From: Cervus elaphus
Taxonomy: Eukaryota > Chordata > Mammalia > Artiodactyla > Cervidae
Reading direction: 5' to 3'
Length of the DNA stretch: 64,000 nt
NCBI RefSeq assembly: GCF_910594005.1
Contig: NC_057825.1
Location: forward strand, 53,723,037-53,787,036
Under the pieces are notes generated by a model, which saw nothing but the letters and a program-made list of their open reading frames with translations, was not told the origin of the DNA and searched no databases. Each line of letters opens with the position of its first letter. Position 1 is the first letter of the stretch. The translations under genes were made by a program, and so were the position numbers. This document shows, piece by piece, positions 1 to 10,659 of the stretch.

Positions 1-1665
1 CAAGAAATCACATATTTGAAAACCTCTACCACTTTGGTATTTCATCTATTTACCAGCAGAATCTCCATCTGGCCCTCAAAATTCAGTGTCCTACCTGGGC
101 CTCTAGAAAGGGAGCTGTGAAGGAGGAAAAGTTTCCATACACTCAGAAACCCCCTCACAAGATTGGACAGGGGGATCTTCAGAGGGGAGCCCAGCAACAG
201 ATACATGGAAGGCAAAGTGGAAAGAATTCAGCTCAGAGATCAGTGCCAACCAGCACTTCCCAGCCTGAGACACTTGTCTGCGTACCTGCTGTGGTGAGTG
301 GAGGCTGGGTGTTGAGGCTCAGGCTTCGGAAGTCACACCCCAAAGAGAGGCCTGGGGTTGACTGCTGTGAAGTTACTCTGAGGGGGCTAGTGTAACACAG
401 CTGAGGGATCCCAGAGAAAAGCCTGGGATCCCAGAGAGGCAAGAGATCACTGCTGTGGAGACCCTCTAACTCTGCACATTCACAGATGCCAGGATGCCAC
501 CTCTGTGTGAGCTATAGGAGGACGAGCTGCAGGGACACTCTGACCCCAGAGCTGGGCACATTGAGTGGCTCCTGTGAGAGCCTTGTGAGCACCAGAGGCT
601 GGGGTCGGGGGGAGGCTGGCTGGGGCTGAGGTCTCTGACCCCAGGGGCAGGCACGCGGGCCGCCGCCAAAACCTGTGTGAGGGCTAGAGGTGGGGGCAAG
701 ACAAGGCTTCAGTCTCTGACCCCAGGGTGAGTGTGACAGCCACTGCAGCAGCCACCAGCCTCTGAGCAGGGGTAGCTTACTGCCCACACGCATGACTCAA
801 GGCCAGTCCCCTGGGAGAGTGCTCAGCTGGCTCAGGCGGTAGCAACCTCCCTCAGCTTCCGCCACTGCAGGCACTCTCTGCACATCCCAGTGGTGTCTGT
901 CGTATCCCATCCTCTCCCTGGCCTGAGCTAGCTAGTGAATCCTAACTGGCCGCTGCTTTGGCCCTCTCCTGCCTGGGCAGGGAACAAATGCTGGAGAATG
1001 GGCTCCAAGCAAATACAGGGCAAAAACCAAAGCTGAGCATCAGGGGCAGGGTGGCCAAAGAAGAGGAAGGGAATTCGCTTGTGCAGTCACAAGAGCAGTG
1101 TATTAAATCCCTGTAACTGCCCTGAGGCTGTGTACTTCGGGGTCAGCTGTGGACTTCAGAAGCAAGTACAGGCTGGAGTAAAGCCAGATCTGAGTCTGAG
1201 CTGACACCACAGAGCCCACAGCAGGTAGAGAGACTTTGCTATAAATATTGGAGAACTTGTCTAAGCAAACTGACTGAAGCTCACTGTGTGGCAAGGACAG
1301 GGACAACTGAGATCACAGGAAAATATTCTTCTAACCGCTAATCTCTTTCTCTCTATATATGTAGATAGATAGATAGATAGTCTTTTTCTTTTTAGTTTTG
1401 TTCTATTGTTCTTTTCTTTTTATTATTTCTTTAAATTTTTACTGTTTTCTTTATTAGTGCCATTTTTTTAATAAATTTATTTATTTTATTTTTCCTATTT
1501 ATACAGTATTTTATGTTATATTTAATTCTCCCTCATGCTTTTGGTATTGTATTTTTGCTAGTTTAGCCTTTATTGTGTAATTTCATTTATGGGTTTATTT
1601 ATTGGATTGATTGCTCTCTCTCTCTCTTTTTTTGGTTCATCTTTCTATTCTTTTTTGCACATATA
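1..1665 (+). repeat. L1 5' UTR-like block
   Basis: A G/C-richer block (1-1320) with recurring 'ctctgacccca' and 'gggatcccagag' phrases, followed by a T-rich stretch (1380-1660). This layout matches what I remember of the artiodactyl L1 5' UTR. The short open frames here have no recognisable protein content and are chance frames in a G/C-rich repeat. The block runs off the left edge, so its 5' end is not visible. The family assignment is from memory. Confidence 0.6.
1362..1380. repeat. (GATA)n microsatellite
   Basis: About four and a half GATA units at the start of the T-rich part of the L1-like block. Confidence 0.85.
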
Positions 1666-2256
1666 TACAATGGACTATCGCTCAGCCATAAAAAAGAATG
1701 AAATAATGCCATATGCAGCCACATGGGTGGATCTAGAGATTATTGCACCAAATGAAGTAAATCAGACAAAGACAGATATCATATGATATGTTATATATCA
1801 GATATATATACATATCATATATATATACAGATATCATATATATATATGATATATATTCCACTCATACATGGAATATAATTTTTTGAAATGGTACAGGTAT
1901 ATTATTTATGAAACAGAAGTAGACTTACAGATATCAAAAACAAATTTATGGTGACCAAAGGAGAAATATGGTGTGTAGAGGGGAGAAGGCGGGGGTGGGG
2001 GGGGCAATAAATCAGGAGCTTGGGAAGAACATACACACACTACTATGTATAAGATAGATAGCCAACAAGGACCTACTGTATAGCACAGGGAACTCTACCT
2101 AATACATTGTGATAGTCTATATGAGAAAAGAATCTAAAAAAGAATGAAAACTGTGTAGGCATAACTAAATCATTTTGCCGTATACCTGAAACTAATACAA
2201 CACTGTAGAGCAATTATACTACAATAAAATTAAAATTTAAAAATTTTAAAAAAAGA
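1666..2256 (+). mobile_element. L1 3' end (end of ORF2, 3' UTR, A-rich tail)
   Basis: The frame ending at 1786 reads through the typical L1 ORF2 C-terminus (YTMDYRSAIKKNE, then ATWVDLE and NEVNQTKTD). The 3' UTR follows with the usual phrases for 'tactgtatagcacagggaac' and an A-rich end near 2256. ORF1 and nearly all of ORF2 are absent between this part and the 5' UTR-like block directly upstream. Either the element is internally deleted or two different L1 pieces lie side by side. Confidence 0.85.
1786..1857. repeat. AT-rich low-complexity tract
   Basis: Alternating TA with scattered 'gatatc' and 'catatc' inside the L1 3' UTR. It probably expanded after insertion. Confidence 0.8.
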
Positions 2257-3340
2257 AAATTCAACATCCCAAGATCAGACTATGTCCTACCTTTAGATGT
2301 CTTATTATTGTTCTTACTCTTGCTTCTATTTGTTAGCTTTTAAACTGCACAGGTCTATAGGATCTACAAGCTATGCCTTGATAGCAGTGAGGGAAGTTGT
2401 TCAGTTGTGTCCCACTCTTTGCAAAGTAGGTACTCACTAATTATTTGTTTAAAAGTAGTTGAATCTTTACCACCTTCCTCAGTTTATCTCTTGCCATCTA
2501 CTTGCCCACTCTTGCTTCCAAATTGGTTACTTCAATTCCTATGATTTGCTCTATCTCTTAAATTTCCATTCTGTTTCTCTACTCCCAGTGCTGGGTCATA
2601 GAATGAGGGTGTTGAACACTTCAACACAGCAAAACAACAGCAGGCCTGGTGGATCACAAGTTAAGCCTTAGCAGACTCAGCATGACCCAGCACCAGCCCC
2701 TGGGTATGGCCCATATTAGGGGTGGATGTACATTCACAAGCCTGGATTTGACCCATGAATTTTTGGGTCCACTGTCCCTGCCCAGCTGATGCATCAAGAC
2801 CTTCAGGGAGCCTCTGACTCTCTGTTGTGTCTGCCTCACAGCTACAACCATGTATTCTGCATCTTGAGAATTTCCGATATATTTTATAAAGAAGTTGCAA
2901 TAGTGCCAAGAAGACTTAGCAAATTTCCAGGTAGGTAAGAATGGAGATGGAAGAAAATATTCTTTTTTTGATGTAAACAGCAATTGTTCTTGAATTATCT
3001 TAACCCAACAACTCTTGTTTTCCTAAGACAGAGGCTGTACAAATGAAGTAAACAGACAAGGAAAAGACTGGGAGAAAACATTTTGATCATCAAGGTGAAT
3101 CAGATCAGGACAGTCTACTTTGAAGAAACAAAGCGAAATAAAACAACAAAACCAGCTGTGATGATTCTAATGAGACTCTGGCATTACCCATTTTCCCAAA
3201 GCCTGATAGAATGAATATTTTCTGTATAAAAAAAAGTCACTTAAAAAAAAAAAAAACTCTGTAGAACCTAAGCTGTCTTAAATTGATAAACCTGTCAACG
3301 ATCATTTGGTTATTTTCTTTCTTCTCTTTAAGGTCTAGAT
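2257..3340. other. No gene seen
   Basis: About 1.1 kb without a recognisable gene. Open frames on the minus strand (2654-2983) overlap each other and have no family features. It contains a 27 bp antisense SINE or BovB scrap (2397-2423) and a poly-A run (3241-3256). Confidence 0.6.
2397..2423 (-). repeat. Tiny SINE/BovB 3' end scrap
   Basis: The stretch 'gttgttcagttgtgtcccac' and the next few bases match the antisense 3' end shared by Bov-A SINEs and BovB. Only about 27 bp can be recognised. Confidence 0.5.
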
Positions 3341-3353
3341 ATATGTACAGAGG

Positions 3354-3561
3354 AGCTTCCCTGGTGGCTTAGAGGGTAAAGCGTCTGCCTGCAATGCAGG
3401 AGACCTGGGTTTGATCCCTGGGTCGGGAAGATCCCCTGGAGAAGGAAATGGCAACCCACTCCAGTACTCTTGCCTGGAAAATCCCATGGACGGAGGAGCC
3501 TCGTAGGCTACAGTCCATGGGGTCACAAAGAGTCCGACACGACTGAGAGACAACGACACAC
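3354..3561 (+). mobile_element. Bov-tA SINE
   Basis: A full-length ruminant tRNA-headed SINE: a tRNA-like head with a B-box-like 'ggtttgatccc', then the Bov-A body ending in 'cgacactgactgag'-type sequence. It is flanked by 'atatgtacagagg' on the left and 'atgtgtatagagg' on the right, a target duplication it shares with the next SINE. Confidence 0.95.
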
Positions 3562-3574
3562 ATGTGTATAGAGG

Positions 3575-3786
3575 GGACTTCCCTGGTGACTCAGTGGTAC
3601 ATAACCCATCTGCCAATGCAGGAGACATGGTTTGGATCCCTGGGTGGGCAAGATCCCCTGGAGAAGGAAATGGCAACCCACTCCAATATTCTTACCTGAG
3701 AAACCCCATGGACAGAGGAGCCTGGTGGGCTATAATCCATGGGGTTCCAAAGAGTCAGACAGGACTTGGTGACTAAACAACAACAA
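3575..3786 (+). mobile_element. Bov-tA SINE, second of a pair
   Basis: Same orientation as the preceding SINE and separated from it only by the 13 bp duplicated target. 'atatgtgtaagag' follows at 3787. Three copies of one target sequence flank two SINEs, so the second inserted into the duplicated target of the first. Confidence 0.95.
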
Positions 3787-3978
3787 ATATGTGTAAGAGA
3801 TTAAGAGTGGGAGGAGGAAGAATAATAGATGAGTGTACTTTTTTCTTCAATGGAATAAATGAACCAACGAATTGTCTAACTTTATTGAAAATGTCCTTAA
3901 ATGCAATGTAAGCAAATCTGCCTTCTCCCCATAATTTCTTAGCACTCCGTATTCTCTCCTGGGTTATTGCAATCCTTT

Positions 3979-4227
3979 ATTCTTCAATTAATTTATTTAT
4001 TTTAATTGAAGAATAATTACTTTACAAGATTGTGGTTGTTTTGCCATACATCAATATGAATCGACCATAGGTGTACATGTGTCCCCTGCATCCTGAACCA
4101 CCCCCCCACCTCCCTCCCTCCCCCATCCCTCCAGGTTATCACAGAGCAGGCTTTATATGCCCTGCATCATTGAGACATACATATTACTATATGTAAAATG
4201 GATAACCAGTGCAAGTTTGATGTATGA
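3979..4227 (-). mobile_element. 5'-inverted (twin-primed) L1 3' end
   Basis: 3979-4165 is the antisense of the ruminant L1 3' UTR and tail. From about 4170 the sequence switches to sense L1 3' UTR ('tatgtaaaatggataaccag'). The 11 bp duplication TGCAATCCTTT flanks the unit exactly (3968-3978 and 4228-4238). This is the classic result of twin priming. Confidence 0.85.
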
Positions 4228-4454
4228 TGCAATCCTTTTATCCAAAATCAGTATGTGGTATAGTTACCTTAGTGGATAATCACATAGCAAACAAGGAAAT
4301 GATTCTGCTATAAATGATGACAATGGTGAGATGAGAAAAAACAGTAAGTCTTGTTTACCTTAGATCCCAATGTTGGCAAATTTTCAAAAATAATAATATC
4401 TCAATAAGAACTGGTCTCATATCATAGGACTGATAAAAACACTGAAGCTGAGAT

Positions 4455-4766
4455 TAAGAACATGTTCAGGGCTTCTCTGATAGCTCAGTTGTGGAGAGTC
4501 CACTTGCTAATGATGGGGCTATGGGTCTGGTCCTGACTGGGCAGGATCCCACATACTGTGGAGCAGCTGAGCCCATGTGCCACAACCATTGAGCCTGTAC
4601 TCTAGGGCTTGGGAGTCACAACCACTGAGCCAACATGCCCTAGAGCCCATGCTCTGCAACAAGACAAACCACCACAATGAGAAGCCTGCATACGGGAACT
4701 AGAGAGTAGCCCCATGCACAACAAGGAAGACCCAGCACAGCCAAAAATAATTAAATAAAGTTTTAA
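4455..4766 (+). mobile_element. CHR-type tRNA SINE
   Basis: The sequence starts with the tRNA-derived 'gggcttctctgatagctcag'. It continues through 'ggatcccacatactgtggag' and repeated 'accactgagcc' phrases to 'agacccagcacagccaaaaa' and an A-rich tail. This is the CHR family shared by ruminants, hippos and whales, and it predates the Bov-A SINEs. Confidence 0.85.
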
Positions 4767-4847
4767 AAAAGAATTTTTTATTTTTTTAATTTTTTATTTA
4801 TTTTTAAAATTTTTTACTTATTTTTTATTCAACATTTAGCAGCTGTG

Positions 4848-5170
4848 TGGTGCTGTGCTTAGTTGCTCAGTTGTATTCAACTCTTTTCGACCCCATGAAC
4901 TGTAGCCCACCAGGCTCCTCTGTCCCTGCGGATTCTCTAGGCAAGAATACTGGAGGGGGTTGCCATGTCCTCCTCCACAGGATCTTCCCAACCCAGGGAA
5001 CGAATCCAGGTCTCCCGCATTGCAGGTGGATTCTTTACCAGCTGAGCCACCAGGGAATCCCAAGAATACTGGAGTGGGTAGCCTATCCCTTCTCCAGGGT
5101 ATCTTCCCAACCAGGAATCAAACTGGGATCTCGTGCATTGCAGGAGGATTCTTTACCAGCTGAGCTCAAG
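4848..5170 (-). mobile_element. Dimeric Bov-tA-type SINE
   Basis: An antisense Bov-A body and tRNA head (4848-5062) are joined directly to a second partial body and head (5063-5170). Both heads end in 'ctttaccagctgagc'. Overlapping open frames on both strands are only SINE shadows. Confidence 0.93.
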
Positions 5171-5174
5171 GTTT

Positions 5175-5835
5175 TCCCCTAAATCCCCTAAATCTTTGCC
5201 TACTCTCACTGTCTCCCACATCACTAAATTTCTATAGTAAACAGTCTGAAGCACTAGTTATTCTGGTTGTACTCTCTACTGCAAGGATTGTGTGTGTGTG
5301 CATGATCAATGTCCCCAAAAGAATTTTGATCACTTTGAGAGAAGGAGTCATATTTTGTACTAAAATCATGTTTTGGAAATGGTGTTCTGAAACTCATATT
5401 CTGGTCAATTATTAAATTATTCTCCCCTTGTCCCATTTCCACACCTCAAACCTCCATTCTGCTTACATTTGTGTGTTAATGGGGGAGGGCAGGACCTGCA
5501 ACTTGACTAATCTGGGGTCAGTGGAAGCAGTCATTCTTTTATTTGTGCTGTCTTGGAGAAGAGCTGCTTAAGATAGAGTGTTGATCGTCTACATGGATTC
5601 CCTAGTCATAAAACTTGTTACTGTTACATTTTTTTCTGTTCCCTTTTTTAACACTCTTCTGAGCAGACTGCAGTCACCCAATAAACACCTGTTTATGTGA
5701 GCTTTCACTGCGATGATGAATCAACAAACAGGAGGACAAATAGCTCTTAGTACTTGTAGAAATGTTCTATCATTTTTCAAGATTCAGAATTATGCCAGGG
5801 GATGCAGGTTTGCAGGCTCAAGTGGTGTTTTTGAA
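5175..5835. other. No gene seen
   Basis: Single-copy-looking DNA with no coding frame of interest. 'caataaacacctg' near 5680 resembles an old LTR polyadenylation region, but too little is left to name it. Confidence 0.5.
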
Positions 5836-5837
5836 CA

Positions 5838-6048
5838 CTTGTGCCTTTTGGCTCAGTGATAAACAATCTGCCTGCAATGCAGGAGATACAGGTTCAATTC
5901 CTGGGTTGGGAAGGTCCCCTGGAAGAGGAAATGACAACCCATTCCAGTATTCTTGCCTGGGAAATCCCATGGACAGAGGAGACTGGTGGGCTACAGTCCA
6001 TGGGGTCACAGAGTTGGACATTGCTGAGTGACTAAGCACACACACAAG
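5838..6048 (+). mobile_element. Bov-tA SINE
   Basis: tRNA-type head with 'ggttcaattcctggg', a Bov-A body and a CA-rich tail ('cacacacacaag'). Confidence 0.93.
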
Positions 6049-6519
6049 CAAGTCTTAAAACTTAGACCTAAAGAGACTTGTCTTTGTTTTTCCCTCACCC
6101 CCACCTCCTGCTCAGACTACACATAATTTGAAACAAACCTCCTTTAGACTTCCAGGCAGCTGAGGAATGGCCTGGTGCTCACCTTCATGCTTTCAAAGAG
6201 CATGTTCTTGACCAGAAGCTGTTTCCAAAGGCAACTGGATGGGCTTGCCCTGGCTCATTGTTCAGAGAGACAGGTCCCTCTGAGAGGTGCAGGAAGGGAG
6301 CAAGTGGAGAGAAGTTCCTTTGGAAGGTGGTCCCTAACACAGTTACTCCCTTCCTTCAACAGAGATCAGGTCTTTCAATACCCAACCTGACTGGTGTTTC
6401 TGAAACAACAGGAGGAACACAAAGACTAGAAATGGAGACCAAAATTTTTAAATGTAAAATATTTAAAGTTTTCACTTTTATTTTTTTCATTTATTATTTA
6501 TGTGACCTTAGCAAGTTTT

Positions 6520-6745
6520 GGGGGCTTCCCTGGTGGCTCAGCGGTAAAGGATCAGTCTGCAGTGCAGGAGCTACAGGAGATACAGGTTCAATCCTTGGGC
6601 TAGGAAGATGCCCTAGTGGAGGGCATGGCAACCCACTCTAGTATTCTTGCCTGGAGAATCCCACGGACCATGGAGCTTGATGGGCTATAGTCCACAGGGT
6701 CACAAAGCATCATACATAACTGAAGTGACTTAGCATAGACACCCA
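6520..6745 (+). mobile_element. Bov-tA SINE
   Basis: Full-length copy starting 'gggggcttccctggtggctc' and ending near 'gtgacttagcatag'. The head carries a short internal duplication ('gagctacaggagatacag'). Confidence 0.93.
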
Positions 6746-7665
6746 CAACAAATCTTTTTTAATGTCTCTAAACATCCATTTATTTTCCAATTTGTTTAAA
6801 AGGAATAAATAATAATGCATGTTTTGCCTGCAGTTGGTATTACATTAAATGATACATTTTCAAAGTGTAATAAAAACTTGAGTTTCCTATACAACCAAAG
6901 AGTATTATTCTGGTAGTGTACTGGGAATAAGAAGGAAAATATTGAAGAGTGGACATCTTTTAGGTTAACTTGACAGAGTACTTGTGATATAATTACTCTC
7001 TTAGGTTAATTTAAAAAATTAAATATTTCCCAAAAACTCTAAGTAATATTACACTTGACCATCATGCTGTAATTACACAATAGAGATTTAACCATGTTTT
7101 TAGTTCACATAATCTTTAATTAGAATTTTGTTTTTTCTATAGATGAATGTATGAACAAGTGTGGTGATGTTATAAAAGATCATAGACTTAAAGTAATATA
7201 GTACATAATTATTCACAATAATTTAAGTAATAAAATGTTCGCCTAATAGGCCATTAAGCTGCTAGTAAATGTTATTCTGTTTTAATAGTACTTAATACCA
7301 ATTAAAAGCAGAAGATATTTTTAGTATTTTGCCTTGAAGGGTCTCAGGGTGCAAAGTCTAGTATGTTTAGTCTTGACAATGTTACTTATATAAGAAGTAG
7401 GATAGGAAGGAAGATCCAGAGGCCCTTTGGACCCCAACAATCAATACCATGTCCCAGGACAGTCATTCACAATGTGATCCACTGGAACCCCAGGATTGCC
7501 ACAGGAGGCAGTAAAGAGAAAAGGGACGAATGAACCAGATAAGATTACAATCCCTTCCCCAATTTGGCTTCATCTAAAGCAGCTCTTCTATTTTATGCTT
7601 CATATATAGGGCCTCTCTGTAAAAGTACATTAGAAAGAAGAACTTGTCAGCTTCTAAAAAGCATC
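6746..7665. other. No gene seen
   Basis: A/T-rich single-copy-looking sequence with stop codons in all frames and no repeat I can name. Confidence 0.55.
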
Positions 7666-7838
7666 TTAGATCATCTTCTTAACAAGTATAAAGTAACTTC
7701 AAATCTTGCCTTAACTTAAAGTGAAGATTTTTAGGAATGCCTTCCCAAAGGATCAATTTTGAATTCCATGATTATTGAAGTAAAAATGAGGTAGACAATA
7801 TGAAAATGTAAAATAGTCATTGCAATATGTGGTAATAA
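7666..7838 (+). repeat. Inverted repeat, left arm
   Basis: This 173 bp arm is the near reverse complement of 8648-8815. By eye about nine bases in ten agree, with one 5 bp gap. The arm starts 'ttagatcatcttcttaacaa' and contains 'aattttgaattccatgatta'. I do not recognise it as a known repeat family. Confidence 0.9.
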
Positions 7839-8282
7839 GTTAAATGAATTGGTTATGCTGTGAAGGAAAGAATCTTGGATAAGAAATTAGAGAAATTCAC
7901 CTCTATTTTTGTGATCCTGGGAAAGTCATTTCTCCTCCTTGGAGCATGATTTTTGTACCTATAAAAACAGAAAGATTGAATTAATATGTTTAAATGTAAG
8001 CTACTTTAAATTTTTTTGAAATATGAGCTCTTGGGTTAATTCTAGAATGGAATATCAGGAAATTAACATTTCATTTTTAATTCCAACGTAGCTGGTCGTT
8101 ATATAGAGCATGAAGAAATCTTTACCTGGTCAAGGGGAGTTAGGCAACTCATATCTTTAACTGATAATGACAGTACTTATTGTACACCTAATGTGTACAC
8201 GGATAAATTGTACACATTTATCTTTTGGGGAGTTGACGTTAGTCAGGCCACATCTAACTTAACCAGTTTTCCAGGCAGAAAG
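7839..8282. other. Spacer of the inverted repeat, no gene seen
   Basis: About 440 bases without recognisable genes or repeats, lying between the left arm and the antisense SINE. Confidence 0.5.
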
Positions 8283-8603
8283 AAAAGCCAGTCAGACATG
8301 TCTGACTCTTTTGTGACCCCGTGGACTGTAGGCTGCCAGGCTCCTCCACCCATGAGATTTTCCAGGCAAGAGTAATGGAATGGGTTGCCATTTCCTTCTC
8401 CAGGGGATCTTCCTGACCCAGGGATTGAATCGAGGTCTCCTGCATTGCATGCAGACTCTTTACTGCCTGAGCCACAAGGGAAGCTCATACTTGAGTGGGT
8501 AGACTTTCCTTTTACCAGGGGATCATCCCAACCCAGGGATCAAACCCAGGTCTCCCACATTGCAGGCAGATTCTTTACCAGCTGAGCCACAAGGGAAGCC
8601 CCA
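8283..8603 (-). mobile_element. Dimeric Bov-tA-type SINE in the inverted-repeat spacer
   Basis: Antisense body and head (8283-8485), then a partial body and a second head ending 'gagccacaagggaagcccca'. It lies wholly in the spacer, so it says nothing about how the arms arose. Confidence 0.92.
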
Positions 8604-8647
8604 CCCTGAGGTACCTCTGTTTGAAAACCATTGCATGATCAACTGCT

Positions 8648-8815
8648 TTATTACCACATATTGCAATTACTATTTTACTTTTTCATAATATCTACCTCAT
8701 TTTTGCTTCAGTAATCATGGAATTCAAAATTGGTCCCTTGGGAAGACATTTGTGAAAATCTTTAAATTAAGGCAGGACTTGAAGTTACTTTATACTTGTT
8801 AAGAAGATGATCTAA
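8648..8815 (-). repeat. Inverted repeat, right arm
   Basis: Reverse complement of the left arm at 7666-7838. The homology stops sharply at both ends: after 'ggtaataa' on one side and before 'ttagatc' on the other. Confidence 0.9.
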
Positions 8816-9465
8816 AAAATGTTTGCTTTGTGCATTCTTTTGTCTTTGTTTTTGTCACCATGGGAAACAGGGATTAGAAGCTAGGTTGACTCTTGCATTC
8901 CTACTTTCAAATAGGAAAATCATCCTGCTTTCAAAATCTATCACTGCTGAGCACTACCAACTTTACTTGGATGCAATCCAGGGGAAAAGAGCATTAGAAA
9001 AATTCTCATTGTTATGTTTATTCTTTGATTCCTCAGCACATTCCAGCTGCAATAATTTAAAGGTCTTATACAGCATTAGTAAGAAATGACCTTAATTAGA
9101 CACACAGAATCAAGCCTTCACACCTTAACTACCAGGCACATAGATTTATCAGAGTACTGGAGGAACAGGGGAGAAGGGAATAGAATACAAGCTCTGCCAA
9201 CAGACAGCCAAACTGCAGAAGAACTGCTCTGAAAATGTGACAAGTCAGGCGAGGTCACTGATGATTAAACAGATGTGTAACAGAAATAACACCCAAGAAA
9301 GGAGGGGAAAACCAGTTGTGGAGAATTACCCAGTATTGCGGGAACCAAAATGGCTTAAGAGAGACATGAAGCATCTAGAAGTCCATTCTGGGACATGGCA
9401 GGGATAGAGGAAAGGATTCTGAATATGACACTGAATGTGCAACATAGATAGCCTCATGGTTTTAG
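8816..9465. other. No gene seen
   Basis: An 88-codon open frame (8823-9089, plus strand) starts here. It has no motif I recognise, no splice context and no neighbouring support, so I treat it as chance. Confidence 0.5.
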
Positions 9466-9555
9466 AGGAAGGGAGGGAGGGAGGGAGGAAGGGAGGGAGG
9501 GAGGGAGGAAGGAAGGAAGGAAGGAAGGAAGGAAGGAAGGAAGGAAGGAAGGAAG
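9466..9555 (+). repeat. Purine tract (GGGA)n then (GGAA)n
   Basis: About 90 bases of pure A/G: blocks of GGGAGGGAGGG and then about a dozen GGAA units. The G runs could form quadruplexes and the mirror symmetry could allow triplex DNA. Confidence 0.97.
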
Positions 9556-9805
9556 ACAGACACGGGAACCAAAGCTCTGATGGAGCAAATGTGTTTTAAT
9601 CAACATGGCGTGGGCATATATACTGTCTTACAAGGCGGTTATTCTCAGCAAAGACAAAGATTAAAATTCCAGACTTACAAAACATAAGACATCCCTATCA
9701 AAGAGAGAGAGTTGTAAACAATCACCTTATACCATTTGGCTCATAAAAGGGAAGAGGGTACTTATCACTGTAATGAGAAATGCCTGGATTCCTCAGCCCC
9801 GGGAA

Positions 9806-9825
9806 ATTCCTGAATATTCAGGAAT
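9806..9825. repeat. 20 bp perfect palindrome in the probable LTR
   Basis: ATTCCTGAATATTCAGGAAT is self-complementary over all 20 bases. It holds two TTC-NN-GAA half-palindromes, a spacing that resembles STAT-type sites. Function is not shown. Confidence 0.9.
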
Positions 9826-10010
9826 CAATAAGGGCCAGAGGGTTCCTGACAGATCCAAAACAGCACACAGGAAGCCTCTTGTTAAATGCTTCCTGACACA
9901 TGTACTCTACAACTCTCTCCCTCATCTTCTCTTTCAAAACCCTTCCCTGAAATCCATCAGAGTTCTGGCCTCTCAAGCATTAGCCACCATGACTTCTTGC
10001 TTGGTTTTGC

Positions 10011-10016
10011 AATAAA
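10011..10016 (+). promoter_or_regulatory. AATAAA polyadenylation signal of the probable LTR
   Basis: AATAAA followed by 'tgctacactttccatcacc', the usual R/U5 arrangement in LTRs. Confidence 0.6.
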
Positions 10017-10179
10017 TGCTACACTTTCCATCACCACAGCCAAGCATCAGTAGGTTGGGTTTGCTGCAGGTAGGTGAGCCAACTCAAATTTGGGTCAGTA
10101 AAGGTGTCTCAACAGGAATCAGAGGACAAGATGGAGAAAACCAAGATTATCTAACTGTCAAAATCTAAGGATGCCATTA

Positions 10180-10650
10180 GTTATCTATTTGATACATAGT
10201 ATTAGTACTACATATATGTATATCCCAATCTCCAAATTCATCCCAACCCCTACTTCCTCCGTTTGGTGTTCAGATGTCTATTTTCTGTCTTCGCCTCTAT
10301 TTCTGTGTAGCTCAGGGAGCTCTACTCAGGGCTCTGTGGTGATCTAAAATGGGGAGGAAATCCAAAATAGAGGGCATATATGTGTATGTGTAGCTGACTC
10401 ACTTTTCTGTATAATAGAAACTAACTCAACACTGCAAAGCAAATATCCTGTGCTGTGCTTCGTCACTCAGTCATGTCTGACTCTTTGTGACCTCATAGAC
10501 TGTAGCCTGCCAGGCTCCTCTGTCCATGGGGATTCTCAAAGGAAGAATACTGGAGTGGGTAGCCTATCCCTTCTCCAGAGGATCTTCTCAACCCAGAAAT
10601 TGAGCTGTGGTCTCCTGCAAAACCAACTATACTCCAATAAAAGTTTTTTT
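10180..10650 (+). mobile_element. Old L1 3' end, 5'-inverted, with a SINE inside
   Basis: 10180-10306 is antisense L1 3' UTR. From about 10307 the sequence is sense ('gctctactcagggctctgtg', 'gctgactcacttttctgtat') and ends after an antisense SINE with 'actatactccaataaaag'. The switch of strand inside adjoining parts of the L1 3' UTR indicates twin priming. Confidence 0.75.
10448..10617 (-). mobile_element. Bov-A SINE fragment
   Basis: Antisense Bov-A body ('gtcactcagtcatgtctgac' to 'tctcctgc'), truncated within the tRNA-like head. It interrupts the L1 3' end. Confidence 0.88.
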
Positions 10651-10659
10651 TCATAATAT

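Larger units (their letters stand above)
9556..10110 (+). mobile_element. Probable endogenous retrovirus LTR
   Basis: LTR-like signals: 'ctcataaaagg' (TATA-like) near 9739, a polyadenylation signal AATAAA at 10011-10016 after a pyrimidine-rich stretch, then a G/T-rich U5-like region ending 'gggtcagtaaag'. No gag, pol or env follows, so it would be a solo or truncated LTR. I recall similar ruminant LTRs but cannot name the family with certainty. Boundaries are approximate and no flanking duplication was found. Confidence 0.55.

Noticed and set aside
117..793. Overlapping frames in the G/C-rich start of the window, possibly a first exon or CpG island
   Set aside because: CpG is sparse and the sequence follows the L1 5' UTR pattern.
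8823..9089. 88-codon plus-strand frame with a Cys/Phe-rich start
   Set aside because: The start could pass for a signal peptide, but there is no conserved motif, exon structure or neighbour in support.
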